Source: Pelagibacteraceae bacterium (GTDB lineage: Bacteria > Pseudomonadota > Alphaproteobacteria > Pelagibacterales > Pelagibacteraceae). From it: a DNA stretch of 64,000 nucleotides. The DNA lies in contig VTPD01000001.1 in the NCBI GenBank assembly GCA_008638015.1, positions 42,885-106,884 on the forward strand. Reading direction: 5' to 3'. The position numbers and the translations under genes were made by a program. This document shows positions 1 through 11,027 of the stretch, in pieces. The notes beneath the pieces were generated by a model. It did not search any database, had not been told where the DNA came from, and saw only the letters and a program-made list of their open reading frames with translations. Every line of letters begins with the position of its first letter. Position 1 is the first letter of the stretch.

Positions 1-1699
1 CGATGTTTTCAGGTATCTTTAAACCCTCATCTTTCTTGAATTTTTTGATATCAGCCTCTTGTTTTGCATAATATCCTTTGTAATGATTTTCTATTTTTAG
101 TTGTTCAATAATATCATCACTTGTATCTGGAAGATTGTTAAATATTGATTTAAGTTTTTTATAGTCAACGTTTTTATATCTTAATAAGTCAATTCCATTT
201 CTTTTAATGCCATCCATAGATATTGAAATATCATGCTTTTTTGCCTGATTTGGGCTCAAAGAGACTTCCGAAAGGCTTTTCTTAATATAATTAATACTAT
301 TAATTTTATTTTTTATTTTATTAGCTCTATCTTTTGATACGCAGCCTAAATTCATTGCTATTGGAGACAATCTTAAATCTGCGTTATCTGCTCTTAGGGT
401 TAGTCTATATTCAGCTCTAGACGTAAACATTCTGTATGGTTCAGCAACTCCCTTGGTTATAAGATCATCAATCATAACTCCTATATAAGCTTGAGACCTA
501 TCAAGCACCAATGGATCTCTGCCTTGAACTGACAAGGCAGCATTCAAACCTGCCATCAGACCTTGAGCAGCTGCCTCTTCGTACCCTGTGGTTCCATTAA
601 TTTGACCAGCTAGATAAAAAGAGTCTATTTTTTTAAGTTCAAGAGTAGATTTGAGCTCTCTTGGATCAATATAATCATATTCAATAGCATATCCTGGTCT
701 AATCATCTTAACTTCAGATAAGCCATTGATATTAAACAATATTTCTTGCTGAACGTCTTCAGGTAAAGATGTAGAAATTCCATTTGGATAAATTGTGTGG
801 TCGTCTAAACCCTCTGGCTCCAAAAAAATTTGATGCCTTTGCTTATCAGCAAACTTTACAATCTTATCTTCAATCGAAGGACAATATCTTGGTCCAACCC
901 CTTTAATGTTTCCAGAATACATCGCAGACTTTTTAATATTACGAGAAATAATTTTATGAACTTCGTCGTTCGTGTAAGTGATGCTACAGGAAATTTGTTT
1001 TGCATTTATTTTTTTTGTTTCTGTAGAAAAGAAAAAAGGTTTTTCATCTGCAACTTGTTTTTCTAAACCATCAAAATTAATTGTACGAGCATCCAGTCTT
1101 GGTGGAGTTCCAGTTTTTAATCTTCCAAATTTTAAATTATATTTTTGTAACTGCTCCGATAAACCAGCAGTGGGTGCTTCACCAAATCTTCCTGCTGGAG
1201 TCATTTTTAATCCGATATGAATTACTCCATTTAAAAATGTTCCCGTTGTTAAAATTATTTTTTTAAATTTTATTTCTTTTCCTGAAGTTAAAATGATGGA
1301 TGTAATCTTATCTTTGTCAAAAACGAATGACACAACAGGATCGTAAATAATGCTTAAATTACAATGACTTATAAGAGATTCAAGCATGTATTTTTTATAC
1401 AATGCCCTATCCGACTGTGTTCTTGGACCTCGAACTGCGGGACCTCTACTCGCATTTAATAATTTAAATTGAATACCAGACGCATCAGAAACTTTTGGCA
1501 TCACACCATCAAATGCATCAATCTCTCTTACAAGATGGCCTTTGCCTAATCCACCAATGGCTGGGTTACAAGACATTTCACCAATTGAATTTTTTGTAGT
1601 TGTAATGAGAGCAGTGTTCACGCCCATCCTTGCAGAAGCTGCAGCAGCTTCACAACCGGCATGTCCTCCTCCAATAACTACAACATCAAAATTTTCCAT
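1..1699 (-). CDS. mnmG: tRNA uridine-5-carboxymethylaminomethyl(34) synthesis enzyme MnmG (GidA), 3' end beyond window
   Basis: Minus-strand frame from ATG at 1699 reads [34 protein letters not shown]..., the FAD-binding MnmG N-terminus; open to the window edge; lies next to mnmE. Confidence 0.95.
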   Translation of the reverse strand, partial: MENFDVVVIGGGHAGCEAAAASARMGVNTALITTTKNSIGEMSCNPAIGGLGKGHLVREIDAFDGVMPKVSDASGIQFKLLNASRGPAVRGPRTQSDRALYKKYMLESLISHCNLSIIYDPVVSFVFDKDKITSIILTSGKEIKFKKIILTTGTFLNGVIHIGLKMTPAGRFGEAPTAGLSEQLQKYNLKFGRLKTGTPPRLDARTINFDGLEKQVADEKPFFFSTETKKINAKQISCSITYTNDEVHKIISRNIKKSAMYSGNIKGVGPRYCPSIEDKIVKFADKQRHQIFLEPEGLDDHTIYPNGISTSLPEDVQQEILFNINGLSEVKMIRPGYAIEYDYIDPRELKSTLELKKIDSFYLAGQINGTTGYEEAAAQGLMAGLNAALSVQGRDPLVLDRSQAYIGVMIDDLITKGVAEPYRMFTSRAEYRLTLRADNADLRLSPIAMNLGCVSKDRANKIKNKINSINYIKKSLSEVSLSPNQAKKHDISISMDGIKRNGIDLLRYKNVDYKKLKSIFNNLPDTSDDIIEQLKIENHYKGYYAKQEADIKKFKKDEGLKIPENI

Positions 1700-1760
1700 G
1701 ACGGAAATGTATATATCAGAGATTTATTTACAAGTAGCTTATGGAAGTTGAAAAAAAGGT

Positions 1761-3098
1761 CTATTTTCCGATACAAAAATCCTTAAAAATCCTACCCAAA
1801 ACCTCTTCAACACCAATAAAGCCAACTATTTCTCCAAGATAATTAGAGGCAATTCTTAGCTCTTCAGCAACTTTTTCTACGTCGTTAGAACGTGAAATTT
1901 TTAGATATTTCTTTAGATGCTGAGAAGTTTTTTCTAACAAATTTCTGTGTCTTGATCTTGATATTAAAGTATCAGATTGGTTGGCATACAAACTGTCCAA
2001 AATGTTTTCCAAATTTTCAATTAATTTTTTATATCCAAATTTTGTTACGGTAGATATTTGATGCGTGCCTAAAAAATTTTTTGCTTTTAAATTCTTTAAA
2101 ACAAATTCCCCATTAAATTTTTTTTTATCTTGTTTATTAACTATTATTAAAGTTTTCTTATCTATTAATTTTTTTATATCTTGAGAAATATTTTTTACTG
2201 TTCCATCTAAAATTAAAATATTTAAATTAGAATTTTTAATTTGTTTCAAAGCTAAGCCTACTCCAATTTTTTCAATTTTATTTTTGGTAGTTCTAATGCC
2301 AGCAGTATCTGAAAGAATAACTGGAAAATTTTTAATTTGAAAATGAACTTCAATTACATCTCGTGTCGTTCCCTTTACCTCTGAAACAATTGCTGCCTGT
2401 CTTTTTGCCAGCAAGTTCAAAAAACTAGATTTTCCTGAATTGGGAGGTCCAAAAATGGCTATTTTAAAGCCTTCTCGCATAATTTCACCAACTTTGGCAT
2501 CATCTAACATATCTTGAATTTCATCATTAATTTCACTAATTTTTTCGTCATTTCCTTCCAAAATGCTGGCTGGCAAATCTTCCTCTGAGAAATCTATGGC
2601 AGCTTCACACTTGCTCATGACATCTAAAATTTTTTCTCTCCATTTCATAAATAAAGGAGAACTATTTTTTAATCTTAAGGCCTGAACTCTTTGACCCTCA
2701 GTTTCGGCATTCAAGAGATCAGCTATACTTTCAGCTTCATACAAATTAATTTTATTATTTAAAAAAGCCTGCTTGGTAAATTCTCCTGGCTGAGCAAGCT
2801 GACAATCAGATCGCAACGATAGCTCATTTAAAAATTTATTGATAACCGCCTTGCTTCCATGAATATGAAATTCTACTAAATCATCTCCCGTATAACTTTG
2901 TCCTTTAGGATACCAAATAACAATTCCCTCATCGATCATTTCATGTTTTGAATCAATAATTTTTTTCAAAATAGCCATTCTAGGTTTGTTGATTGTACCA
3001 ACAAAATCCTTGGCAATTCTCAAAGCATTTGTTCCTGATAATCTTATAATTGCTATTCCTGAAACTCCAGGAGGAGTAGATAAAGCATATATCGTCAT
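1761..3098 (-). CDS. mnmE: tRNA modification GTPase MnmE
   Basis: MTIYALSTPPGVSGIAIIRLSG N-terminus, GPPNSGKSSFLN P-loop, C-terminal FCIGK. Confidence 0.96.
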   Translation of the reverse strand: MTIYALSTPPGVSGIAIIRLSGTNALRIAKDFVGTINKPRMAILKKIIDSKHEMIDEGIVIWYPKGQSYTGDDLVEFHIHGSKAVINKFLNELSLRSDCQLAQPGEFTKQAFLNNKINLYEAESIADLLNAETEGQRVQALRLKNSSPLFMKWREKILDVMSKCEAAIDFSEEDLPASILEGNDEKISEINDEIQDMLDDAKVGEIMREGFKIAIFGPPNSGKSSFLNLLAKRQAAIVSEVKGTTRDVIEVHFQIKNFPVILSDTAGIRTTKNKIEKIGVGLALKQIKNSNLNILILDGTVKNISQDIKKLIDKKTLIIVNKQDKKKFNGEFVLKNLKAKNFLGTHQISTVTKFGYKKLIENLENILDSLYANQSDTLISRSRHRNLLEKTSQHLKKYLKISRSNDVEKVAEELRIASNYLGEIVGFIGVEEVLGRIFKDFCIGK

Positions 3099-3099
3099 A

Positions 3100-4260
3100 T
3101 TAAATTCTTAATCCTTTGTCTGCGATATCAATAATTTTATTCATTAAAGCAGGTTGAGAAACTATGGAAAAAGTTTTTTTTCTTATTTTTTTAATTGAAG
3201 ATGATTGATTGCGGAAAGCTCTTCTTACTAAATCAATAGAAACAGCGAATAATAAATTACTCAACTTAGTTTTCTTCTCAAATTCTTGTAAGACTTCGAT
3301 TGACCCAATGTCATATCCCTTGGACAACTTTACTTGTAAAATTCTTTTTAAATCATCAATATCTCTAAGGGACATATTCCAACCTTGGCCTGCAATAGGA
3401 TGTATTTTGTGAGTAATGTCACCAACAAATATAGTTCTAAAAAGCGCTATTTTACTTAAGAAATTAAAGGTTAGGGGAAAAGATTCGGGCTGACTAATTA
3501 CCTTCATTTTATCATAAATTCCTAGGGTAATTTTTTGTAAAAATTCTAATCTTTGTTTCTCATCTAAGATAATATTTTCTGTTTTAGATTTATTTTTTAC
3601 TGACCAAACAACTGATGTTGATTGTGGTGAAAGAGGTAAAAAGGCTAGGGGTCCATCTGATAAAAAAAATTGTCTTGCACATGAATTGTTTATTTTTTGA
3701 TGATGTAATAAAAAAGTGTAAGCAGTTTCTGAATAACTCCAATTTAGTTTTTTTTCATTGGAAAATAATTTTAAATGTTCTTTTTCGGTTACAATAATTA
3801 AATGATATTCTTGCTGTGTTCCATTATGAAAAATAATTTTTTGTAAAAAATGTTTATCCTCAATATGAGAAATTTTTTGTCGAACAATTTTTATCTTAGT
3901 TATTTTTTTTTCAATTTCTTTTTCTAGAAAATTTTTTTTTACAATGTAATTTAAAAATTTTTTTAAATCTTGATTGTAAAATTCTGCATCCGGTTTTGCA
4001 TGTTGCAAACTATCGTATAAAATAATTTTTTTTACAGGCCAAAAAATAGAAGAATTTTTTTTAATACCAAGAGCCTCTAAAATACGTAAAGATCCATCAC
4101 TAATAGATAGGGTGGCATTAGAAGCTTTTTTTGCCAATAACCCTGGTTTTTCTTGAATTAAATCAATATCTACGTCCAATTTATTTAAAGCCAAAGCTAA
4201 TGCTTTTGCTGTTAAACCTGAGCCTAAAATCGCAATCTTCTGTTTATTCATATTTTTCAA
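3100..4260 (-). CDS. UbiH/UbiF-family FAD-dependent ubiquinone biosynthesis hydroxylase
   Basis: GSGLTAKALALAL Rossmann motif; FVGDITHKIHPIAGQGWNMSLRDIDDL signature of the UbiH/COQ6 family. Confidence 0.85.
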   Translation of the reverse strand: MKNMNKQKIAILGSGLTAKALALALNKLDVDIDLIQEKPGLLAKKASNATLSISDGSLRILEALGIKKNSSIFWPVKKIILYDSLQHAKPDAEFYNQDLKKFLNYIVKKNFLEKEIEKKITKIKIVRQKISHIEDKHFLQKIIFHNGTQQEYHLIIVTEKEHLKLFSNEKKLNWSYSETAYTFLLHHQKINNSCARQFFLSDGPLAFLPLSPQSTSVVWSVKNKSKTENIILDEKQRLEFLQKITLGIYDKMKVISQPESFPLTFNFLSKIALFRTIFVGDITHKIHPIAGQGWNMSLRDIDDLKRILQVKLSKGYDIGSIEVLQEFEKKTKLSNLLFAVSIDLVRRAFRNQSSSIKKIRKKTFSIVSQPALMNKIIDIADKGLRI

Positions 4261-4332
4261 TATTAATTTTCATCAATTCTACAAAAAATGTTAAAAAACA
4301 ACAGTAAATGATTCGTTGCTAATAAAGGCAAA

Positions 4333-6450
4333 ATGGAAAAATTATTAAACTTCTTCAAATTAAGGTTCATAGAGTTCTTGGGTTTAATTGTATTGGCTGC
4401 TGGACTAATTATTATCTACTCCATAGCAACATATTCACCGAGCAATCCTACAATCATTTTTCCAGATACCGCTGATACACGCTTTGTTTTAATAAAGTAT
4501 GGGGCTAATGTTGCAGACTTTATACTGCAAGCTTTTGGCATACTAGCAGTAGGACTTGGCTTAAATTGTTTTGCTTTTGGAGGAAAGATTATCATCAATA
4601 AACAGGTCGAATATATTTCGCTTAGATTATTATTTATTGTTCTGTATCTAATATTTGGCTCTTTTTTCTTTAAGATATATTCCGACCAAAGCTTTTGGTT
4701 GCCTGACAATGGTAATGGGGGATTTTTAGGAGCTTATCTTGTGCAACTGTTTTCATCCGTTGATAAACAGCTACTAAAAACTATAAGTTATGTATCCTGT
4801 GGCCTGTCTCTCACCTTCTTTTTTCTTAGCTTGGGAGTTTCGTTTCAAAACTGGAAAAATATTTTTTCCAACATACTCAAACCTTTCAATTTTTTATTTT
4901 TAACCATTATTAAAAGAACAGCCCAATCCAAACCAATTGAAGAAGAAGTAGAGAATAAATATGATGAAAATGAAATTATAGAAGATGAGCCTTATATTCC
5001 TGCAACTCAAACTAACTTACCACTACAAGAAGATAAAAAAACAAAATCTTTCGAGTATCGTTTGCCTTCTTTGTCTTTCTTAAAAGATCCAGAAAATAAA
5101 GTTTCCGATACAGAACTAACTGATACCTTTGAAAAACAATCAAAATTTTTAGAAGATACACTTCTTGATTTTGGAATTATGGGAAAAATAAAAAGAGTAA
5201 GCGCAGGTCCTGTGGTTACTTTGTATGAATTTGAACCTGCGGCTGGAATTAAAACTTCAAAAATTATTAATTTATCAGATGACATTGCCAGAAGTACCAG
5301 CTCAATCGCAACTCGTGTTGCCACCGTCCCAGGAAAAAATACTATTGGAATTGAAATTCCTAATAAAAATATTGAACCTGTTGCTTTAAAAGAAATATTA
5401 TCTAGCAAAGAATTTGCTAATAAAAATATTCGATTACCAATTACTTTGGGCAAGAGCATTTCGGGCTATCCGATAGTTGGAGATTTAGTTAGCATGCCTC
5501 ACTTACTAATAGCAGGAACTACAGGCTCAGGAAAATCAGTCTGCATCAACACGCTTATCCTTTCCATTTTATATAAACACAAACCAGAATACTGTAAGTT
5601 AATTTTAATAGATCCAAAGATGCTGGAATTATCAATTTATCAAGGAATTCCTCACTTATTGAGCCCTGTCATTACGGAACCAAAAAAAGCTACTGCTGCC
5701 CTAAAATGGGTCGTTGGTGAAATGGAAAGCAGATATCGAAGGATGACAGAGGAAGGTGTTCGAAATATTTCTGGATACAATGAAAAAATGGGGGAAGATC
5801 CGAAAAAAATAATTCCTTATATTGTTGTTATCGTTGATGAAATGGCTGATCTCATGATGATAGCTGGAAAAGAAATTGAAAATTACATTCAACGACTTGC
5901 ACAGATGGCACGAGCAGCAGGAATACATATTGTAATGGCAACACAAAGACCAAGCGTTGATGTTATTACTGGAACTATTAAAGCCAATTTCCCAACAAGA
6001 ATTTCATTTCAGGTGACATCTAAAATAGATAGTAGAACTATTTTAGGAGAACAGGGTGCTGAATTATTATTAGGAAAAGGAGATATGTTATTTATGTCTT
6101 CTGCAAGTAGAGTAGTAAGAATTCATGGTCCATTCGTTTCTGATGAGGAAATTGAGCGAATAACAACATTTATTCGATCACAAGGTAGTCCTGATTACAT
6201 TGATGAGGTCACAAAAATTCAAGAAAAAGATGAACAGTCCAATGATAGCATTTCAGGCAATGATAAAGATGAACTATTTGATGAGGCTGTGCGATTAATT
6301 AAATTAGAAGGAAAAGCATCCACCAGTTACTTACAAAGAAAATTACAAATTGGATATAACCGTGCAGCAAGAATTATTGATCAAATGGAAGAGGCCAAAA
6401 TTATAAGCCCCGCTAATCATGCTGGAAAAAGAGACATTTTTCCATCTTAA
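4333..6450 (+). CDS. ftsK: DNA translocase FtsK
   Basis: N-terminal TM segments, HLLIAGTTGSGKSVCINTL Walker A, C-terminal gamma winged-helix domain (LQRKLQIGYNRAARIIDQME). Confidence 0.95.
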   Translation: MEKLLNFFKLRFIEFLGLIVLAAGLIIIYSIATYSPSNPTIIFPDTADTRFVLIKYGANVADFILQAFGILAVGLGLNCFAFGGKIIINKQVEYISLRLLFIVLYLIFGSFFFKIYSDQSFWLPDNGNGGFLGAYLVQLFSSVDKQLLKTISYVSCGLSLTFFFLSLGVSFQNWKNIFSNILKPFNFLFLTIIKRTAQSKPIEEEVENKYDENEIIEDEPYIPATQTNLPLQEDKKTKSFEYRLPSLSFLKDPENKVSDTELTDTFEKQSKFLEDTLLDFGIMGKIKRVSAGPVVTLYEFEPAAGIKTSKIINLSDDIARSTSSIATRVATVPGKNTIGIEIPNKNIEPVALKEILSSKEFANKNIRLPITLGKSISGYPIVGDLVSMPHLLIAGTTGSGKSVCINTLILSILYKHKPEYCKLILIDPKMLELSIYQGIPHLLSPVITEPKKATAALKWVVGEMESRYRRMTEEGVRNISGYNEKMGEDPKKIIPYIVVIVDEMADLMMIAGKEIENYIQRLAQMARAAGIHIVMATQRPSVDVITGTIKANFPTRISFQVTSKIDSRTILGEQGAELLLGKGDMLFMSSASRVVRIHGPFVSDEEIERITTFIRSQGSPDYIDEVTKIQEKDEQSNDSISGNDKDELFDEAVRLIKLEGKASTSYLQRKLQIGYNRAARIIDQMEEAKIISPANHAGKRDIFPS

Positions 6451-7028
6451 TGTTTAGATATATTCTCATTTCATTTTTTATTTTTTTTAATTCTGCTTTT
6501 GCAAATAGTAATGATGAAATTATAAACAAACTTACTAAAAAATTTACTAGTATCAATAATTTACAATTTAATTTTATTCAAAAAACAGAAGGCATATCTG
6601 AAACAGGTAATTGTTTTTTACAATATCCAAAAAACTTAATTTGTCGATATGATGGCAATGAAGGGAAAGAAATTGTTATAAAAAATAATACTCTTGCAAT
6701 AATAAAAAGGAAGTACAAACGTGTTTACCCTTACCGAGTTTCTAATTCACCATTCACAACTTTATTAGATAAAGAAAAAATTCTTGGTCATATTCAAAGT
6801 TTAGAAAATATCGAAAATCAAAATAATCAATATATTATTAGTTTTACCAACCAAAATATTTCAACTATCAAATTATATATAGATCAAACTACTCTCAATA
6901 TTAGCGGATGGGAAACAGCTGGATATGACCAGCAAAAAGTTATTTTTAAAGTATTAAACCCTCAAATAAACATTGAAAATAAAGAAAAATTTGAGATTCC
7001 TAATTATAGTAATAATTTAGGTAATTAA
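6450..7028 (+). CDS. lolA: Outer-membrane lipoprotein carrier LolA
   Basis: Signal peptide; FNFIQKTEGISETGNCFLQYPKNLICRYDG pattern; downstream of ftsK as in many alphaproteobacteria. Confidence 0.8.
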   Translation: MFRYILISFFIFFNSAFANSNDEIINKLTKKFTSINNLQFNFIQKTEGISETGNCFLQYPKNLICRYDGNEGKEIVIKNNTLAIIKRKYKRVYPYRVSNSPFTTLLDKEKILGHIQSLENIENQNNQYIISFTNQNISTIKLYIDQTTLNISGWETAGYDQQKVIFKVLNPQINIENKEKFEIPNYSNNLGN

Positions 7029-7534
7029 TTAACTACAGTGACGAATTCTTTTTTAAAAATACTCATTCCACGAGCTATATAATTTCTTAAAGCATTAGGA
7101 TGATCCAAAGTACAGGTATGTACCCAAACTCTTCTAGGATTATGTTTCCATGCATTTTCTAAAGCATGAGTAAGAAGATAGCCGCCTAATTTTTTTCCAA
7201 AATAATTTTTAAAAATACCAAAATAGGTAATTTCAACTTCACGAATATCATGGTGGTTTAAATACTCATAATAACCAGCTGGTTCGTCGCCCACAAAAGC
7301 GGTAAAAAATTTTAATTTTTCATTGTTTAAATAATTTTTCCATTCGTCCAAACTCCATGCGAGTCTATCTTTCCAATGGAAGTCCTCTCCTATTTTTTGG
7401 TATAAAAATTTACAAAATTGAGGATCGTCTTTACCTTGTTCTAAAATTTTTAAATTATAAATTCCACAAACTGCTGGGTTTAAATCTTTTTTATTTTTAG
7501 TTTCAAGAAAGTATCTTTGAACTTTTTGCTCCAT
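7025..7534 (-). CDS. GNAT-family N-acetyltransferase
   Basis: EITYFGIFKNYFGKKLGGYLLTHALENAW acetyl-CoA-binding motif. Confidence 0.75.
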   Translation of the reverse strand: MEQKVQRYFLETKNKKDLNPAVCGIYNLKILEQGKDDPQFCKFLYQKIGEDFHWKDRLAWSLDEWKNYLNNEKLKFFTAFVGDEPAGYYEYLNHHDIREVEITYFGIFKNYFGKKLGGYLLTHALENAWKHNPRRVWVHTCTLDHPNALRNYIARGMSIFKKEFVTVVN

Positions 7535-7911
7535 TATGATTTTGTTGAAACCATTCTTCCTAGCGGCTCACCGCCTACTATATGAAAGTGTAAGTGAGGA
7601 ACCTCTTGGCCACCATCTGGACCGTTATTTCCAATATATCTATATCCTTTTCCCGATGAGTATTGGGAAACCCCAATAATCTTAGCCACCTCACCCAAAG
7701 CTCTTATAAGGCCTGTTATTTCTTCACTCGAAGCGTTCTGGGAAAAATCATCCATATTTACATATGCTCCTTTGGGGATAACCAAAACATGAACTTTTGC
7801 TTGAGGATGAATATCCTTAAATGCTAAGGCATGATCACTTTCATAAATTTTATCACAAGGTATTTCACCCCTTAGAATTTTTGCAAAAATATTATTTTGA
7901 TCATAAGTCAT
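7534..7911 (-). CDS. HIT-family (histidine triad) protein
   Basis: IFAKILRGEIPCDKIYE..., C-terminal HLHFHIVGG triad. Confidence 0.92.
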   Translation of the reverse strand: MTYDQNNIFAKILRGEIPCDKIYESDHALAFKDIHPQAKVHVLVIPKGAYVNMDDFSQNASSEEITGLIRALGEVAKIIGVSQYSSGKGYRYIGNNGPDGGQEVPHLHFHIVGGEPLGRMVSTKS

Positions 7912-7915
7912 ATTT

Positions 7916-8218
7916 TTATCGATTAGCTTTTTCTTCTAGACCAGATTTATTTTGTCTTTTTTTTAATTCAGCCATTACTTCTTCAATTTGAATTCCATTT
8001 GCTTCTAGCAATACTAAAATATGATAAATCAAATCAGCCGCTTCATGCACTTGATTATTATTTTCTTCTATCGACTCTAATAATTCTTTTAATTCTTCCT
8101 CAACTTTTGCCTGATTTAAATTCTTATTGTTTAATAGCTGACTTGTATAAGACTTGTCTGCATCAGCATTTTTTCTGGATCGTATAATTTGAACTAATTC
8201 TTCTAATGTTTTAAACAT
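7916..8218 (-). CDS. hisE: Phosphoribosyl-ATP diphosphatase
   Basis: KVEEELKELLESIEENNNQVHEAADLIYHILVLLEANG; directly after hisF. Confidence 0.92.
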   Translation of the reverse strand: MFKTLEELVQIIRSRKNADADKSYTSQLLNNKNLNQAKVEEELKELLESIEENNNQVHEAADLIYHILVLLEANGIQIEEVMAELKKRQNKSGLEEKANR

Positions 8219-8220
8219 AA

Positions 8221-8979
8221 CTATATTCTTACAGAAACACTTTGTGACTTCAAATATTCTTTTACTTGTTTGATAGAAAATTCCCCAAAATGAAAAATAG
8301 ATGCAGCTAAAACGGCACTTGCGCCGCCGTTCACTATGCCATCTCTAATATGCTCAAGTGTACCAACGCCTCCTGAAGCTATCACTGGTATACTTAAATT
8401 GTTTGAAATAGTTTTAGTTAAATTAATATCGTATCCAGACTTTGTTCCGTCTTTATCCATAGAGGTAAGCAAAATTTCACCAGCTCCATTATTTTGCGCC
8501 AATAGTGCGAATTCTAGAGCATCCAACTCCGTCTGATTTCTCCCTCCGTGAGTAAATACATTCCATTTATCTTCAGATGTTTTCTTGGCATCAATAGCAA
8601 CAACGATACATTGAGATCCAAACTGTAAGGCAGCCTGTTTTATTAAATCTGGGTTATTGATTGCTGCCGTATTAATGGAAACTTTATCTGCACCAGCAAG
8701 TAACAAGTTTCGTATGTCTTGAAGTGACCTGACACCACCTCCCACTGTTAAAGGAACAAAACATTGTTCGGCTGTTTTTTGTACGGTATCTAATAATATA
8801 TCTCTGTTCTCATTTGATGCAGTAATATCAAGAAAACAAATTTCATCTGCGCCGCTATCACTATAAACTTTTGCTTGTTCGACAGGATCTCCCGCATCTA
8901 CTAAATTGATAAAATTAATTCCTTTGACTACTCTTCCGTCTTTTACATCTAGGCATGGTATAATTCTTCTCTTTAGCAT
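8221..8979 (-). CDS. hisF: Imidazole glycerol phosphate synthase subunit HisF
   Basis: [34 protein letters not shown]. Confidence 0.97.
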   Translation of the reverse strand: MLKRRIIPCLDVKDGRVVKGINFINLVDAGDPVEQAKVYSDSGADEICFLDITASNENRDILLDTVQKTAEQCFVPLTVGGGVRSLQDIRNLLLAGADKVSINTAAINNPDLIKQAALQFGSQCIVVAIDAKKTSEDKWNVFTHGGRNQTELDALEFALLAQNNGAGEILLTSMDKDGTKSGYDINLTKTISNNLSIPVIASGGVGTLEHIRDGIVNGGASAVLAASIFHFGEFSIKQVKEYLKSQSVSVRI

Positions 8980-9693
8980 CTAAATTATTTTCACCAACTC
9001 TTCTAAATTTATAGAACCATCATAAATGGCTTTTCCAACAATAACTCCTTTGATGATATTAGTTTTTTGAATTGAAACAATATCTTCAAGATTAGCAACG
9101 CCACCTGATGCAATAACAGGCACTGTACTTAATGATGCTAATTTTAATGTCTCCTCTAGGTTCACTCCTTGTTTAGTCCCATCTTTATCAATGTCCGTAA
9201 AAATAATACTTTTGATAGGATATGTTTTAATTTGCTCAAGAAAATCTGCTGCAAGTAATTTAGTTTGATCTGTCCAACCTTTTAAAGCTAAAAAACCTTT
9301 TCGCACATCCATGCCAACTGAAATTTTCATTGGATGCTTAGTAGAGATCATTTTTAATAATTCTGTATTCGTAACTGCTGCCGTTCCCATAACTATATTT
9401 TCCACTCCTAGATCAAGCACTTCTTCAATATCTTTTGAAGTTCTTAAGCCTCCTCCAACTTGTATTTTTAGAGATGTATGTTTTGCAATTTCCTTAATTG
9501 AATTTAAATTAGAAGTCTTTGAATCTAATGTTCTGTCTAAATCTACGATATGCAGATTCTTAAAGCCTAACTTCTCAAATTGCTGGGCTTGATCAAGAGG
9601 GGAGTCATTAAAAATTTCTTCTTTAGCAAAATCACCCTTGTATAATCTTACACATTTTTTATTTTTTAAATCAATTGCTGGATAAATAATCAT
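8980..9693 (-). CDS. hisA: Phosphoribosylformimino-5-aminoimidazole carboxamide ribotide isomerase
   Basis: MIIYPAIDLKNKKCVRLYKGDF, VGGGLRTSKDIEEVL. Confidence 0.97.
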   Translation of the reverse strand: MIIYPAIDLKNKKCVRLYKGDFAKEEIFNDSPLDQAQQFEKLGFKNLHIVDLDRTLDSKTSNLNSIKEIAKHTSLKIQVGGGLRTSKDIEEVLDLGVENIVMGTAAVTNTELLKMISTKHPMKISVGMDVRKGFLALKGWTDQTKLLAADFLEQIKTYPIKSIIFTDIDKDGTKQGVNLEETLKLASLSTVPVIASGGVANLEDIVSIQKTNIIKGVIVGKAIYDGSINLEELVKII

Positions 9694-9697
9694 AAAA

Positions 9698-10333
9698 TTA
9701 CCATTTAATAAAATTTTCTAAAATTTGGATTCCATTTTTTTGACTTTTTTCAGGGTGAAACTGTGTACCAAAAATATTATCCTTTAAAACGGCAACCGTT
9801 ATTTCGTCTTGGTAAAAGGTAGATGCAGCAACGTTTTTTTGATCTTCTGCTATGAATTGATAGCTATGAACAAAGTAAAAATGCTTATCCATAGTCATGT
9901 GATCAAATAACGTGGTGTTTTGTTTTATTACGACCTCATTCCATCCCATATGAGGAAGTTTTAAATCTTTATTTAAAATATTAATTTTTTTGACACTCCC
10001 CTTAATCCAGCCAAATCCATTTGAGCCTCCATCTTCTTCTCCAACGTCAGCAAATAATTGCATTCCTACACAAATTCCAAAAATATTTTTTTTCTTTTCT
10101 ATTACAAAATCATGAAGCTCATCCATCATACCAGAAATATTTTTTAAATGTTGGGCGCATTGTTTGAAAGATCCTTGTCCTGGTAAAATAATTTTATCTG
10201 ATTGTCGTATTGCAGCAGGTTCACTAGTGACATTAACAACAATAGATTTATTCAAATTTTGCGCAGCAAACTCAACGGCTTTTGACACTGACTTTATATT
10301 GCCAGATCCATAATCAATAATGGATATTATCAT
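9698..10333 (-). CDS. hisH: Imidazole glycerol phosphate synthase subunit HisH
   Basis: IIDYGSGNIKSVSKA, GICVGMQLF, GTQFHPEKSQ class-I amidotransferase motifs. Confidence 0.96.
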   Translation of the reverse strand: MIISIIDYGSGNIKSVSKAVEFAAQNLNKSIVVNVTSEPAAIRQSDKIILPGQGSFKQCAQHLKNISGMMDELHDFVIEKKKNIFGICVGMQLFADVGEEDGGSNGFGWIKGSVKKINILNKDLKLPHMGWNEVVIKQNTTLFDHMTMDKHFYFVHSYQFIAEDQKNVAASTFYQDEITVAVLKDNIFGTQFHPEKSQKNGIQILENFIKW

Positions 10334-10340
10334 TTACAAT

Positions 10341-10928
10341 TTAAATTGTACCTTTGGTAGATGGAATAGAGTTTTTCATTCTCGGATCTATTTCAAAAGC
10401 ACTTCGTAAAGCTTTTGCTAAACCTTTATAACAAGACTCAATAATATGGTGACTATTATCACCATAGATATTTTCAATGTGCAAAGTAATTCCAGCAGCC
10501 TGGGCGAAAGCTTGAAACCACTCTTTAAAGAGTTCAGTATCCATCTCGCCAAGCTTTTCTACTTTTAATTTTACATTCCACACTAAGTAAGGACGACCAG
10601 AAACATCTAAAGAAACTCTACTCAATGTCTCATCCATTGGTATAAGTGCGTGAGCATATCTCTTAATTCCTTTTTTATCACTCAGTGCTTGTAAAATAGC
10701 TTCACCAATAGCAATACCGCTGTCTTCAGTTGTATGATGTAAATCAATGTGTAAATCTCCAACCGCTTTTATTTTTAAATCTATCAAAGAGTGTTTGGAA
10801 AGCTGTTCCAACATATGGTCTAGGAAACCTATGCCAGTTTTAATGTCATATTGCCCTGTACCATCTATATTAACTTCAACGCTAATATTTGTTTCTTTTG
10901 TTTTTCTTTCTATGCTTGCAGTTCTCAT
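10341..10928 (-). CDS. hisB: Imidazoleglycerol-phosphate dehydratase
   Basis: [36 protein letters not shown]. Confidence 0.97.
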   Translation of the reverse strand: MRTASIERKTKETNISVEVNIDGTGQYDIKTGIGFLDHMLEQLSKHSLIDLKIKAVGDLHIDLHHTTEDSGIAIGEAILQALSDKKGIKRYAHALIPMDETLSRVSLDVSGRPYLVWNVKLKVEKLGEMDTELFKEWFQAFAQAAGITLHIENIYGDNSHHIIESCYKGLAKALRSAFEIDPRMKNSIPSTKGTI

Positions 10929-10973
10929 GTTTTATGATTTACTTTATTATAATAAATAACTCAAAAATTATAC

Positions 10974-11001
10974 CTTGAAGATATTAATTTAATAACCACA
11001 T
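10974..11001 (+). promoter_or_regulatory. Candidate RpoH (sigma-32)-type promoter upstream of hslV
   Basis: CTTGAAG (10974-10980), 15-nt spacer, CCACAT (996-1001 of the 10.9-11.0 kb block), then hslV ATG at 11028. Confidence 0.4.
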
Positions 11002-11027
11002 TAACTATTATTAAAATAGAGCAAAAT

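Noticed and set aside
830-1266. Small plus-strand ORFs of 61-80 aa
   Set aside because: Antisense to mnmG, no recognisable motifs, overlapping one another; chance frames in AT-rich DNA.
5007-5459. 150-aa minus-strand ORF antisense to ftsK
   Set aside because: Fully inside the conserved ftsK coding region, no recognisable family features.
7916-10928. his cluster lacking hisD/hisG/hisC as an incomplete pathway
   Set aside because: hisBHAFE clusters separate from the other his genes are usual in alphaproteobacteria; the rest are expected elsewhere in the genome.
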